DNA from: Methanohalophilus portucalensis
GTDB taxonomy: Archaea; Halobacteriota; Methanosarcinia; Methanosarcinales; Methanosarcinaceae
DNA length: 64,000 nucleotides
Assembly (NCBI RefSeq): GCF_002761295.1
Contig: NZ_CP017881.1
Location: forward strand, 1,673,750 to 1,737,749
Direction: 5' to 3'
This document shows positions 1 to 9,433 of the stretch, one piece after another; position 1 is the stretch's first letter, and each line of letters opens with the position of its first letter. The notes under the pieces were generated by a model. That model did no database searches and was not told the origin of the DNA. It saw nothing but the letters and a program-made list of their open reading frames with translations. The translations under genes were made by a program, and so were the position numbers.

Positions 1-2
1 GG

Positions 3-140
3 GAAGAACTCAGGGCAACAAAATACAGAAATCAGGTCAAAGAGGTCAAGTTCAAATTATTAATCCATAATATAGACAGGTCTGTCTCTGTTTCAGTAAT
101 TATTCAAATGGGGATTTCTACAGAGCCAATATTATATTGA
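3..140 (+). CDS. Possible 3' end of an upstream gene (partial)
   Basis: Frame 3 is open from the window edge to a TGA at 138-140. Its first 20 or so codons read as a charged stretch ([18 protein letters not shown]) that looks like ordinary protein; the rest is less convincing. No family can be recognised from so short a tail, and the start lies outside the window. It may be non-coding. Confidence 0.2.
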   Translation, partial: EELRATKYRNQVKEVKFKLLIHNIDRSVSVSVIIQMGISTEPILY

Positions 141-164
141 TATCTAAAAATCAAGAGAGATTAT

Positions 165-173
165 GTTATATAG
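165..173 (+). promoter_or_regulatory. Possible TATA box for the SMR leader transcript
   Basis: The sequence GTTATATAG lies in an AT-rich stretch. Initiation about 25 bases downstream would begin a transcript near 195-200, giving a leader of roughly 170 bases before the SMR start at 373. This is inferred from archaeal promoter geometry only. Confidence 0.35.
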
Positions 174-224
174 ATAAACATCCTATTAGATTATGTGGTG
201 ATTGGGAGTAAACTTCTCTCAACA

Positions 225-307
225 TAACCTGACGGGGTGGGACCCGAGCGGGTTTATAATCGGTGGGGTACGATAATGGAGGCATAGGAAAGAATACCTA
301 TGCCTTC
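225..307 (+). promoter_or_regulatory. GC-rich structured leader with 3' hairpin, upstream of SMR gene
   Basis: Positions 225-280 are much richer in G and C than the flanking AT-rich DNA and can form local stems such as GGGT-GGG-ACCC at 237-247. They are followed by a strong hairpin: GGCATAGG (281-288) pairs with CCTATGCC (297-304) around an 8-base loop, extendable by A280-U305, G279-U306 and G278-C307, and trailed by a pyrimidine-rich run. The layout resembles a cis-acting leader with an expression platform. I compared it by eye with the guanidine-I, -II and -III and fluoride riboswitch consensus and found no match, so the class is unassigned. Confidence 0.4.
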
Positions 308-372
308 TCTATTAATCCTTATGTACTTAGAGAAATGAATCTATTTATAAGGTATAACTCCAAAATAGAATT

Positions 373-696
373 ATGAGTTATATCTATCTGATCGGAGCCA
401 TAATTTTTGAAGTCTTTGGCACCACCTGCATGAAATTATCTGATGGTTTTTCCAATATATTGCCTTCTATCGGTATATTCCTGTTTTACGGAATCAGCTT
501 TGCCCTGTTTACTATTGCCCTGAAAGGAATAGACGTAAGCATAGCTTATGCAATCTGGGCCGGAATGGGGACCGCAATGATCACAGCTATTGGAATCTTC
601 TGGTTCAAAGAGCCTGCCACAGCAGTAAAAATGGTATCCATAATGTTTGTAGTAATTGGAGTGGTAGGCCTCAATCTAAATTTGGGAGGACATTAA
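373..696 (+). CDS. Small multidrug resistance (SMR) family transporter
   Basis: 107 residues, the usual SMR length, with four predicted membrane helices. The TM1 signature with the membrane-embedded Glu is present (FEVFGTTCMKLSDGF, Glu13), as is the TM3 signature AYAIWAGMGT. The family includes proton-coupled exporters of quaternary cations (EmrE, QacC) and guanidinium exporters (Gdx/SugE). The EVFGTT-MK pattern is closer to EmrE-type than to SugE-type sequences, but substrate cannot be decided. It is a single gene, convergent with argG, and follows the long structured leader at 225-307. No clear Shine-Dalgarno sequence precedes the ATG. Confidence 0.85.
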   Translation: MSYIYLIGAIIFEVFGTTCMKLSDGFSNILPSIGIFLFYGISFALFTIALKGIDVSIAYAIWAGMGTAMITAIGIFWFKEPATAVKMVSIMFVVIGVVGLNLNLGGH

Positions 697-710
697 GCCC
701 TCCACTAAAA

Positions 711-1895
711 TTATTTATTGGCAACAAACCTGCGATATAGGCGTGCCTGGAAGCCATGATATTTGGAAAAACCTTCAGCATCCTGCTGGTCTATGACCTT
801 GCTGTCAAAGGATACAAGGTCCTCGGAATACAAACCATTGGGTGAAGTCCTGGCCATAATGTAGACATTGCCTTTGTACAACTTCACGGTCACAGTGCCT
901 GTAACACGCTGCTGTGTGGAGTCTATGAAGGCATTCAGGTCTTCGTACAGGGGTTCATCTACAAGACCCAGGTAGGCAAGTTCGGACCATTCAGCATCCA
1001 CCATAGCCTTGAACTTGAGTTCAGAGCGGGTAAGCACGAGTTTTTCCAGATCCCTGTGGGCAGTCAGTAAAACTGTTGCTGCAGGGTGCTCATAATTCTC
1101 CCTGGCTTTCAATCCCAGCACACGATCCTCTATCATATCGGTCCTTCCGACACCATGGGATCCGGCAATCCTGTTCATCTCCTCGATAAGAGTTACACCC
1201 TCCATGGTTTTACCATCAAGGGATACTGGAACACCTGCCTCAAAACCGATTTCTATAGTCTGTGCATCCGGTGCCTGGGCCGGGTCGACAGTCCAGTTGT
1301 AGATATCTTCCGGCGGAATGTAACCCGGATCTTCCAGTTTGCCGCCCTCAATACTGCGACTCCAGATATTCTCATCGATACTCCAGGGTTTGGAAGATGT
1401 TACAGAGACAGGAATGCCATGGTTCTTTGCATACTCTATCTCCCATTCACGTGTTAGGTTCATATCACGCATAGGAGCCACTACGTCCATATCGGTAAGT
1501 CTGAATACAGCCTCAAATCTCAGCTGATCGTTACCTTTACCGGTACATCCATGGGCAAGCATTGTAGCCCCTTCCTTTTCTGCGATTTCCACGACCTTTT
1601 TAGCAATAAGGGGACGGGCAATGGATGTTCCCATTACATACCCTTCATAATCCCCGTTTGCCTTTATGAGAGGGAAAATATAATCATTTACAAATTCTTC
1701 CCTGACATCAAGGGTAAAATGCAGATCACTTATATTCTGGGCTTTTTCAGTAGCCTCTTTTACATCTTCCCGCGGCTGGCCTACATCCACTGCTACGGTT
1801 ATTACTTCATCGCAATCGTATTTTTCCTTAAGTAACGGAACACATATTGAAGTGTCCAGACCACCTGAATAAGCCAGTACTGCCTTTTTGACCAT
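711..1895 (-). CDS. argG: Argininosuccinate synthase
   Basis: 394 residues, full length for the family. It joins citrulline and aspartate using ATP to form argininosuccinate in arginine synthesis. The N-terminal PP-loop AYSGGLDTS (residues 8-16) binds ATP; further family motifs include [13 protein letters not shown] and the [19 protein letters not shown] region. It is the last gene of a minus-strand run carA-carB-argG, separated from carB by about 50 bases, so carbamoyl phosphate supply and its use towards arginine appear to be transcribed together. Nothing in the protein looks unusual. Confidence 0.97.
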   Translation of the reverse strand: MVKKAVLAYSGGLDTSICVPLLKEKYDCDEVITVAVDVGQPREDVKEATEKAQNISDLHFTLDVREEFVNDYIFPLIKANGDYEGYVMGTSIARPLIAKKVVEIAEKEGATMLAHGCTGKGNDQLRFEAVFRLTDMDVVAPMRDMNLTREWEIEYAKNHGIPVSVTSSKPWSIDENIWSRSIEGGKLEDPGYIPPEDIYNWTVDPAQAPDAQTIEIGFEAGVPVSLDGKTMEGVTLIEEMNRIAGSHGVGRTDMIEDRVLGLKARENYEHPAATVLLTAHRDLEKLVLTRSELKFKAMVDAEWSELAYLGLVDEPLYEDLNAFIDSTQQRVTGTVTVKLYKGNVYIMARTSPNGLYSEDLVSFDSKVIDQQDAEGFSKYHGFQARLYRRFVANK

Positions 1896-1946
1896 TATTA
1901 ATACCTCAACCTAAACAATAAAAAAGGAATAAAATCAACCGTCAAC

Positions 1947-4900
1947 TTAATTGTTACGGCGGATCTCTTCATGATATTCGTTAATTGATTTAATCGTGCT
2001 GCTGCCCTCAGCCATCGCTTTAATGGCTTCAACTGAAGCACGTGCAGCCTGTATAGTTGTAATATATGGAACCTTGAAATCCACTGCTGCCCTGCGTATA
2101 TGGTAACCATCTTTCCTGGATTGGCGGGATGTCGGGGTATTTATGATAAAGGCAACATCGCCTCTCCTGAGCATATCAATGACATTGGGACTGCCTTCAT
2201 GCACTTTCATGACAGCCTCCATACTGATACCTTTATCGGAAAGATAGCGTGCAGTACCTTTTGTACCCATGAGTTCAAGTCCCATTTCCTGCAACCTGCG
2301 GGCAATTTCTACAATTGCTTCCTTATCTCGCTCCCTGATGGACAGGAAAACTTTTCCATTCAGCGGAAGGAGGTTATCAGCACTTAGCTGGGCCTTGAAA
2401 AATGCTCTCCCAAAGTCATAATCAATACCCATTACTTCACCGGTACTCTTCATTTCAGGGCCAAGCACAGGATCTGCACCGGGCAATTTGTCAAACGGAA
2501 GGAGGACTTCCTTGACAGAATAATGATTCAGTACGGGCTCTCTGTCCTGCAGGTAGCCAAGGTCACTGAGGCTGTGGCCGATGATAACCTGTGCAGCGAT
2601 CTTTGCCAGGGGAATCCCGGAAGACTTTGATACAAAGGGGATAGTACGGCTGGACCTTGGATTTGCTTCCAGTACATAAACCTCGCCATCTTTTGTCGCC
2701 ATCTGGATGTTTATAAGGCCCTTTACCTCAAGCGCCATAGCAATCTTTCTGGTATAATCCCGAACCGTTTCAAGGATTTTCTCAGAGAGATCATAAGGAG
2801 GGATCACACAGGCAGAATCACCGGAATGTACTCCTGCTTCTTCGATGTGTTCCATGATTGCACCGATCAGGACATCCTTTCCGTCACTCACAGCGTCCAC
2901 ATCGATTTCAACCGCACCCTCAAGGAAATCATCAATAAGGATGGGATGTTCGGGTGATACCCTGACAGCTTCTTTCATGTACCGCTCCAGATCTGCGGAA
3001 TCATAAACGATTTCCATTGCCCTTCCCCCAAGTACATAGGAGGGACGTACAAGTACCGGATAACCAATATCAGTTGCAACCTTAAGAGCTTCTTTTTCGG
3101 ATATCGCATAACCTGCATCCGGCTGATTGATTTTCATTTTTGCAAGACGCTGATTGAATTTTTCCCTGTCTTCTGCCACATCCATATTTTCAGGGGAAGT
3201 TCCCATTATCTTCGTCTTCAGGTCTGTGCGCCTGGCAAGTTCCTTTTGCAGGGGGATTGCAAGGTTAACCGAAGTCTGCCCACCAAATTGTACGAGCACA
3301 CCGTCCGGATTTTCCCTTTCAATGACATTCATTACATCTTCAAGTGTCAGGGGTTCGAAGAACAACTTATCCGAAGTATCATAGTCAGTAGAAACCGTTT
3401 CAGGATTGTTATTGATTATATGGGCTTCTATATCTTCCTCACGTATGGCCTGGACTGCATGCACCGTACAGTAATCAAACTCTATTCCCTGGCCGATACG
3501 TATGGGACCGGCACCCAGAATCAGGATCTTCTTCCTGTCTGTGGGCTTACATTCACACATCGTTTCATAACATGAATAATAATAAGGAGTCTCTGCAGCA
3601 AATTCTGCCGCACATGTATCCACCATCTTGTAAGTGGAAGTGATGGCCCCGTCCCTGCGTATATTATTTATTTCTTCCCGGGTCTTTGAACAACATTTAG
3701 CTATCCTGCTGTCAGTAAATCCCATTCTCTTGGCTTTTAGAAGGAGATCGATATTTGCGTTTCCGTTTTGGAAAAGTTGTTCTGCAACCTGTGACTCCAT
3801 ATCTACAATATTTGCCATTTTTTGCAGGAAGAAATGATCAATACCCGTATACTCAGAAATTTGTTCAATGGAGTAACCTTTCTTCAGGGCTTCATAGATA
3901 ACAAAAAGGCGTTCGCTTGTCGGTGTTTTAAGTAGTGTGATAATCTCCGGGTCATCCCTGCCTTTAATATCAAAGTCCATATCGTTATCCAGGGAACGGA
4001 TGGCCTTTAGCATGGACTCTTCAATCGTCCTTCCGATAGCCATGACCTCACCGGTACTCTTCATGGCTGTGGTAAGTGTCTTGTCTGCAGTTACGAACTT
4101 GTCAAAAGGCCACCTGGGTATCTTTGTAACCACATAATCAATGGTTGGCTCAAAGGATGCAGGGGTTTTCTTTGTGACATCATTGAGGATTTCATCAAGT
4201 GTCATTCCCACAACAATCTTGGCGGTTACACGGGCAATCGGATAACCGGTCGCCTTGGAGGCAAGAGCCGAGGAACGGGACACACGGGGATTGACCTCCA
4301 CTACACGATATTCGCCGTCCTTTGTTGCAAACTGGATATTACATCCACCTTCAATACCCAATTCCCGGATTATCTTGATAGCTGCGGTCCTGAGCATCTG
4401 GTGCTCTTCATCATTAAGTGTCTGGGAAGGGGTAACTACTATTGATTCACCTGTATGGACACCCATGGGATCAATGTTTTCCATATTACAGATAACAATG
4501 CAGGTATCATTAGAATCACGCATTACTTCATACTCAAATTCTTTCCAGCCCAGGACACTTTCCTCCACGAGTACCTGATTAATGCGGCTCAGCCGGATTC
4601 CCCTATCCACGATCTGCAATAGTTCTTCCTTTGTATGGGCAATTCCTCCGCCTGCACCTCCCAGGGTATAGGCCGGGCGGACAATAATGGGAAGACCAAG
4701 TTCATCTATCACTTCTTCTGCTTCCTGCAAAGAGGAAATAGCCTTGCTGCGGGGAACTTTTTCCCCGATGTTTTCCATGGTCTGCTTGAAAAGTTCCCGG
4801 TCCTCAGTATTTGTGATTGCATCAAGAGGCGTACCCAGCATCTCTACGCCGTATTTTTCAAGAATACCCAGCTCTGCAAGTTCACTTGTAACATTAAGAC

Positions 4901-5186
4901 CCGTCTGTCCACCCAATCCGGCAATTATACCGTCGGGCCGCTCTTTTTCAATGATTTCACCGATTAGCGGGGCTTCCAGAGGTTCAATGTAAACAGAATC
5001 CGCCATCTCCGGATCTGTCATAATAGTTGCCGGATTGGAGTTTACAAGTACGACTTCAAATCCTTCTTCACGCAGGGAGCGGCAGGCCTGACTTCCCGAG
5101 AAATCAAATTCTGCAGCCTGTCCTATCATAATTGGACCGGAACCTATGAGCATTATCTTTTTTATGTCAGTCCTTATTGGCATCAT
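1947..5186 (-). CDS. carB: Carbamoyl-phosphate synthase, large subunit
   Basis: 1,079 residues, the normal CarB length. It makes carbamoyl phosphate from bicarbonate, ATP and the ammonia released by CarA. Two homologous ATP-grasp halves are visible, each opening with a GxGPIxIGQ motif (near residues 15-23 and 560-570), followed by a C-terminal MGS-like regulatory domain (about 940-1079). Its ATG overlaps the carA stop codon (ATG at 5186-5184, TGA at 5185-5183) and a second in-frame ATG follows directly. The overlap implies translational coupling of the two subunits. Confidence 0.97.
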   Translation of the reverse strand: MMPIRTDIKKIMLIGSGPIMIGQAAEFDFSGSQACRSLREEGFEVVLVNSNPATIMTDPEMADSVYIEPLEAPLIGEIIEKERPDGIIAGLGGQTGLNVTSELAELGILEKYGVEMLGTPLDAITNTEDRELFKQTMENIGEKVPRSKAISSLQEAEEVIDELGLPIIVRPAYTLGGAGGGIAHTKEELLQIVDRGIRLSRINQVLVEESVLGWKEFEYEVMRDSNDTCIVICNMENIDPMGVHTGESIVVTPSQTLNDEEHQMLRTAAIKIIRELGIEGGCNIQFATKDGEYRVVEVNPRVSRSSALASKATGYPIARVTAKIVVGMTLDEILNDVTKKTPASFEPTIDYVVTKIPRWPFDKFVTADKTLTTAMKSTGEVMAIGRTIEESMLKAIRSLDNDMDFDIKGRDDPEIITLLKTPTSERLFVIYEALKKGYSIEQISEYTGIDHFFLQKMANIVDMESQVAEQLFQNGNANIDLLLKAKRMGFTDSRIAKCCSKTREEINNIRRDGAITSTYKMVDTCAAEFAAETPYYYSCYETMCECKPTDRKKILILGAGPIRIGQGIEFDYCTVHAVQAIREEDIEAHIINNNPETVSTDYDTSDKLFFEPLTLEDVMNVIERENPDGVLVQFGGQTSVNLAIPLQKELARRTDLKTKIMGTSPENMDVAEDREKFNQRLAKMKINQPDAGYAISEKEALKVATDIGYPVLVRPSYVLGGRAMEIVYDSADLERYMKEAVRVSPEHPILIDDFLEGAVEIDVDAVSDGKDVLIGAIMEHIEEAGVHSGDSACVIPPYDLSEKILETVRDYTRKIAMALEVKGLINIQMATKDGEVYVLEANPRSSRTIPFVSKSSGIPLAKIAAQVIIGHSLSDLGYLQDREPVLNHYSVKEVLLPFDKLPGADPVLGPEMKSTGEVMGIDYDFGRAFFKAQLSADNLLPLNGKVFLSIRERDKEAIVEIARRLQEMGLELMGTKGTARYLSDKGISMEAVMKVHEGSPNVIDMLRRGDVAFIINTPTSRQSRKDGYHIRRAAVDFKVPYITTIQAARASVEAIKAMAEGSSTIKSINEYHEEIRRNN

Positions 5187-6280
5187 TTATCGCCCCCTGC
5201 CATTTTGTAAATTTTGTCAAAGAATTGTTTTTCAGTATCCATTGGTCCCGGATGCGCATCCGGATGATATTGTACACTCAGGATATCAAGGTCCCGGTGT
5301 GCCACACCTTCGATCGTGTTGTCATTGGTATTGAGCTCGGTAGTGTATAGCTCGGTTGCCTCAAGAGAATCATTATCAACAGCAAATCCATGGTTCTGGG
5401 AAGTAATATGTACAATTGAGCTTGAAAGATCCTTTACCGGCTGGTTGGCTCCCCTGTGTCCGAATTTGAGTTTGTATGTATCTGCTCCCATAGCCCTTGA
5501 AATAACCTGATGGCCCAGACATATACCTGCAATGGGTAATTCCGATGCAAAATAGTTCACAGCCTTTGTGGCTTCTATCGCATTCTGTGGATCTCCCGGA
5601 CCATTGGAAAGGAAAAGAAGATCAGGTTCATAATCACTTATTGCTGAAGCAGGTGTTGATGCAGGGACTACTGTTACATCCATACCTCTTGCAAGCAGGC
5701 TATCCATAATATGGGCTTTCATACCCAGATCAATAAGTACAATATGTTTTTTATCAGAGGTATCAATCTTGCTTTTTACACTATATGCTTCATTACATGT
5801 TACTTTGGAAATTAAGTCAATATCTGATATTTTGGGTTGCTCCCTTGCAAGCTGCACGGCTGCTTCGCCGTCATCACTTCCATTAATAAGGGCAGCTCTC
5901 ATTGTACCATGCTCCCTGTTATTCAGGGTGAGCATCCGGGTGTCAACCCCGGCAATACCCGGTTTTCCCTCATCTTCCATGAGTTTGTAAATGGTGCGTT
6001 TTGAACTGTGATGAAAAGGGTCAGGACATGCTTGTCTGACTACAAGGCCTTCGGCCTTTACACCATCTGATTCAAAACATTCATCGCTGACACCATAATT
6101 ACCAATAAGGGGATAAGTGAACATAAGGATCTGACCCTTATAGGAAGGATCACTTAGCGCCTCCTCATAACCGGTATATTGAGTAGTAAAAACGAGTTCT
6201 CCGCAAACTGTACCTTCGGCACCAAAACCGGTGCCTGTGACAATTGTCCCATCTTCCAAACCAATTACTGCACTCATCAT
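5183..6280 (-). CDS. carA: Carbamoyl-phosphate synthase, small (glutaminase) subunit
   Basis: About 365 residues. It hydrolyses glutamine and channels ammonia to CarB. The C-terminal class I amidotransferase domain has the nucleophile motif GICLGHQ and the histidine motif QYHPDAHPGP. The residue two places after the catalytic His is Asp, where most CarA proteins have Glu. An in-frame ATG exists at 6298, but the protein proper begins MSAVIGLEDGT, and a GGCAGG sequence stands just before the ATG at 6280, so I place the start there (or 6277). First gene of carA-carB-argG. Confidence 0.95.
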   Translation of the reverse strand: MMSAVIGLEDGTIVTGTGFGAEGTVCGELVFTTQYTGYEEALSDPSYKGQILMFTYPLIGNYGVSDECFESDGVKAEGLVVRQACPDPFHHSSKRTIYKLMEDEGKPGIAGVDTRMLTLNNREHGTMRAALINGSDDGEAAVQLAREQPKISDIDLISKVTCNEAYSVKSKIDTSDKKHIVLIDLGMKAHIMDSLLARGMDVTVVPASTPASAISDYEPDLLFLSNGPGDPQNAIEATKAVNYFASELPIAGICLGHQVISRAMGADTYKLKFGHRGANQPVKDLSSSIVHITSQNHGFAVDNDSLEATELYTTELNTNDNTIEGVAHRDLDILSVQYHPDAHPGPMDTEKQFFDKIYKMAGGDK

Positions 6281-6374
6281 CGGAACCTGCCTATACATGT
6301 AAAAAGTAGGCTATAAGTATTTCGATAGGAAAAAGAAAAGATTCATTCAAAGTGCAATTAGATATAAATATCAA

Positions 6375-7475
6375 TTACATTTTTCTGAAAATTAATCTGG
6401 CCACCAGAAATAATATTATGCCAAGTACAAGCCCTCCGGCAAACAAAGCAAGATTATCATTCACCTTTCCCAACAATCCACCGGCGCCTTCATCCATGTT
6501 CTGATTGTTTTCGGAGGTTAATGCAACATCCTCATTCCCCGTTACGTCTACATTAGTGTCTTCTACATCAATACCGGAAACCTCATCTATGCCTTCAGGA
6601 TTTGTCATTTCCAGCATCCAGAGATCAAAGGTTTCATTTGCTTTGGCTCCAAAGACTATTTTTTTACCGTAAGGGCTTACTACAGGAGAAAATTCAACTT
6701 TCCTGTCATCGGTAAGTAATTGTCTCTCATCATCTTCAGTATCAATCAACCAGAGATTGGTTTCCCCTCCACGATCAGAAATAAACACTATCATTTCACC
6801 TGATGGCAGGAAAAAAGGATCGACATCATTTGAAGTACCATGAGTAAGTTGCCAAGATGTATCAAGTTCTACGTCTGTCAACCATAAATTACCCTTAAAA
6901 GAGTAAATTACTTCGCTCCCATCAGGAGACCAAGAAGGCTTACCTTCATCTTCTGAAGTAAAAGTCAACTGCCTATGTGATTTGTTTGTTATATCCATTA
7001 CCCAGACGTCATAATTACCCGCAATATTGGACCGATATGCAAGCATTGAACCATCCGGGCTGATTGAAGGTGAGCGGCGGTCTGCACCATCTGTTAATTG
7101 TGTAATATTGGACCCGTCAACATCCATCTTAAAAAGATTGATATAGGTAGAAGAATACGGTTTTCGGGATTCGGATGCAAAGTAAATTTCCTTACCATCT
7201 GCAGAAAAACAGGGATCTCCGTCCCATTTCATTCCATCATAAATAATATGTGGATCACTACCATCTGCATCCATTATCCAGATTGCCTGATCATTCATGT
7301 AAGTAATCTGCTTTCCATCAGGACTCCATGCGGGATAATGATAGTCACTGCTAAAGTCATCAGTGAGAGGATATATATCCGCAACCTCTATTCCGGCAAA
7401 TACCGGTGTTGCGGAACAAATGATAAGGACCAGGCAAAAAAAAGCCATATGTCCCGTTTTCAGTATTTTCATCAC
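6375..7475 (-). CDS. Secreted, membrane-anchored TolB-like beta-propeller protein
   Basis: 366 residues. An N-terminal signal peptide (about 1-28) is followed by six repeats of the WD40-like/PD40 type, each with a core such as AWSPDGKQITYMN, SISPDGSMLAYRS or SWSPDGSEVIYSF, which together should make a six-bladed propeller. An acidic linker (about 305-335) leads to a single C-terminal membrane helix and a basic tail (LIFRKM), so the propeller should face outside the cell. It starts 5 bases after the gatE stop and probably shares its transcript. In bacteria TolB-like propellers bind other proteins or peptides; here the partner is unknown. Confidence 0.8.
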   Translation of the reverse strand: MMKILKTGHMAFFCLVLIICSATPVFAGIEVADIYPLTDDFSSDYHYPAWSPDGKQITYMNDQAIWIMDADGSDPHIIYDGMKWDGDPCFSADGKEIYFASESRKPYSSTYINLFKMDVDGSNITQLTDGADRRSPSISPDGSMLAYRSNIAGNYDVWVMDITNKSHRQLTFTSEDEGKPSWSPDGSEVIYSFKGNLWLTDVELDTSWQLTHGTSNDVDPFFLPSGEMIVFISDRGGETNLWLIDTEDDERQLLTDDRKVEFSPVVSPYGKKIVFGAKANETFDLWMLEMTNPEGIDEVSGIDVEDTNVDVTGNEDVALTSENNQNMDEGAGGLLGKVNDNLALFAGGLVLGIILFLVARLIFRKM

Positions 7476-7480
7476 TCTTA

Positions 7481-9382
7481 TTAACTATTTATGTGTTCTT
7501 CAATCTTTTGCTTCAGGATGTCACTTACAACCTTTCCATCAACTTTTCCACGGAACTGGCCCATTACAATCCCCATAAGGGGACCAACAGCTCCCAATCC
7601 CTTTTCATTGACAAAATCAGCCCTTTCCCTGACAAGATTGGCTGCAAAGGATTCTATTTCAGAAGTATCTATACCTGAAAACCCAAGCTTCTCTAGGGCT
7701 TCATTTATACTTAAATCCGGTTTTTCAGCAAGCAGGCGTAGTAATTCATCAATACCTTCCTTGGCAATTTTGCCTTCTCCTATAGCATCAAACAAGGCAA
7801 TAAAGTGATCATCCTGTAGTTTTTCGACATCAATCCCGTCTCTGCGAAGTTCAGGCAACCTGCCTGTAAAAGTACGTGCAACCAGAGTAGCACCTATTGA
7901 ATCATTTAAAGCAAATCTATCCATAATTTTTTCAAAAAGGATCAGATACTTTGAGTAAACAATTTTTTCAGCAAGTTCATCGTTTAAATTGTATTCTTCT
8001 GTGAACCGTTTACTTTTATCAATAAGAAGTTCAGGGGTTTCAACGGATTCAAAGTAAGAAGAGGATATATCAATTACGGGAACATCCGTCTCGGGATACA
8101 TACGTGAAGCACCCGGCAGTGGTCTCATGTATGCAGTATTTCCATCAGGCAGAGCCCGTCTGGTTTCCTCGGGTACAAATTCCAGGGCTTCCTGTGCTCT
8201 TATAAGTACACTTTCCATCGCACCGTGTGCCTTTTTGTAAGAATCGGCAACCAGTACAACTGCATCCCCATCAACAGCTCCGACAGCTGTTTTCAGGGAT
8301 TCCACTTCATCTGCAGTGATGCCATATTTCGGGAGTTCGTCGGTATGGAAAATTCCACCCACACCAGAAGGTTTTGCCCTGTCTGAAAACTCCGTGCCAA
8401 GCCTTCTTCCCGGCTGCACTTCTTCTCCTATGATACCATCAAAACCGATTAACCTGATTGCAAGGACTTTTCCTTTTTTAAGCGCACGTTTGATAACCTT
8501 GGATTCGGTATCCCTGAACACATCAGTTACATCAAATATTTCATTATGTACGCCCGCACCCCTCTGTTGCAACATTTCACGGATACGTAACAGGTTAACC
8601 TGTCTTTCAACTTCAAGTTCTACAATGGTTTCGATCATATCCAGGGCCTGTACACCCTTAACCTCTACCCTTGCACCTTCAGCAATAGAGATATTCACAT
8701 CCTGGCGGATGGTACCCAATCCCCTTTTGACCTTCCCGGTAGAGCGCAACAACATACCTATTACCTGGGCTGTTTCCCTGGCATGAGCAGGAGTTATTAT
8801 ATCGGGAGCAGTCCCAATTTCCACAAGAGGAATACCCAACCTGTCAAGGGAATAAACAATACTATCCTTTTTATCCTCTATCTTCTGGGCTGCTTCCTCT
8901 TCGATACACAGTACATCAACACCCACCTCATTCAGACTTGTGGGTATCGTTCCGTCATTTGCAAGAAAAGCAGTACGCTGAAAACCGGTTGTGTTGGAAC
9001 CATCAACAACTATTTTACGCATTACATGAAGTTGCTCTACTGGTCGCATGTTCATTAGTTTTGCAACCACAAGGGCAATGTCCAGAGCCTCGGAATTCAG
9101 TTTGCGGGGTGGTTCCTCATCATATTCTACAAGACAGGTAGTATCATAGCCTTTGTAAATATACTTACGATTGACCCTGGTCTGTTCTACAGCCGCACGG
9201 TCTTTTTCGCCCATTTCACTTTCAGTGGCCCTTAAATACCTGTAAAATTCCACATTGGATTCTTCAGTTTCACGCAATGTAGTCGGGCACCTGCAAAACA
9301 GTTTTTCTTTTGAATCAAGCTGCTGGTGTATCTCCAGTCCGCACTTTAGGCCAAGTTCCCTGTAATAATCATCGTTGTTCAT
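7481..9382 (-). CDS. gatE: Glutamyl-tRNA(Gln) amidotransferase subunit E
   Basis: 633 residues, the size of archaeal GatE. With GatD it converts Glu-tRNA(Gln) to Gln-tRNA(Gln); the archaeal GatDE enzyme is specific for this reaction. The N-terminal GatB-like kinase domain opens [23 protein letters not shown]; an AspRS-type insertion domain follows in the middle (around 280-410) and a YqeY-like helical tail at the C-terminus. gatD is not in this window. The downstream gene is the TolB-like protein, 5 bases away. Confidence 0.95.
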   Translation of the reverse strand: MNNDDYYRELGLKCGLEIHQQLDSKEKLFCRCPTTLRETEESNVEFYRYLRATESEMGEKDRAAVEQTRVNRKYIYKGYDTTCLVEYDEEPPRKLNSEALDIALVVAKLMNMRPVEQLHVMRKIVVDGSNTTGFQRTAFLANDGTIPTSLNEVGVDVLCIEEEAAQKIEDKKDSIVYSLDRLGIPLVEIGTAPDIITPAHARETAQVIGMLLRSTGKVKRGLGTIRQDVNISIAEGARVEVKGVQALDMIETIVELEVERQVNLLRIREMLQQRGAGVHNEIFDVTDVFRDTESKVIKRALKKGKVLAIRLIGFDGIIGEEVQPGRRLGTEFSDRAKPSGVGGIFHTDELPKYGITADEVESLKTAVGAVDGDAVVLVADSYKKAHGAMESVLIRAQEALEFVPEETRRALPDGNTAYMRPLPGASRMYPETDVPVIDISSSYFESVETPELLIDKSKRFTEEYNLNDELAEKIVYSKYLILFEKIMDRFALNDSIGATLVARTFTGRLPELRRDGIDVEKLQDDHFIALFDAIGEGKIAKEGIDELLRLLAEKPDLSINEALEKLGFSGIDTSEIESFAANLVRERADFVNEKGLGAVGPLMGIVMGQFRGKVDGKVVSDILKQKIEEHINS

Positions 9383-9433
9383 ATGGATATCACCAAGATC
9401 TGCTAAACAAGAACATGTAAAGATATAAAATAG

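Noticed and set aside
225-307. Guanidine-I, -II, -III or fluoride riboswitch
   Set aside because: The conserved loops of those classes (for example paired ACGR loops) are not present; only the gene context would suit.
1086-1457. Plus-strand 123-codon frame inside argG
   Set aside because: Antisense shadow of argG without any start signal or family match.
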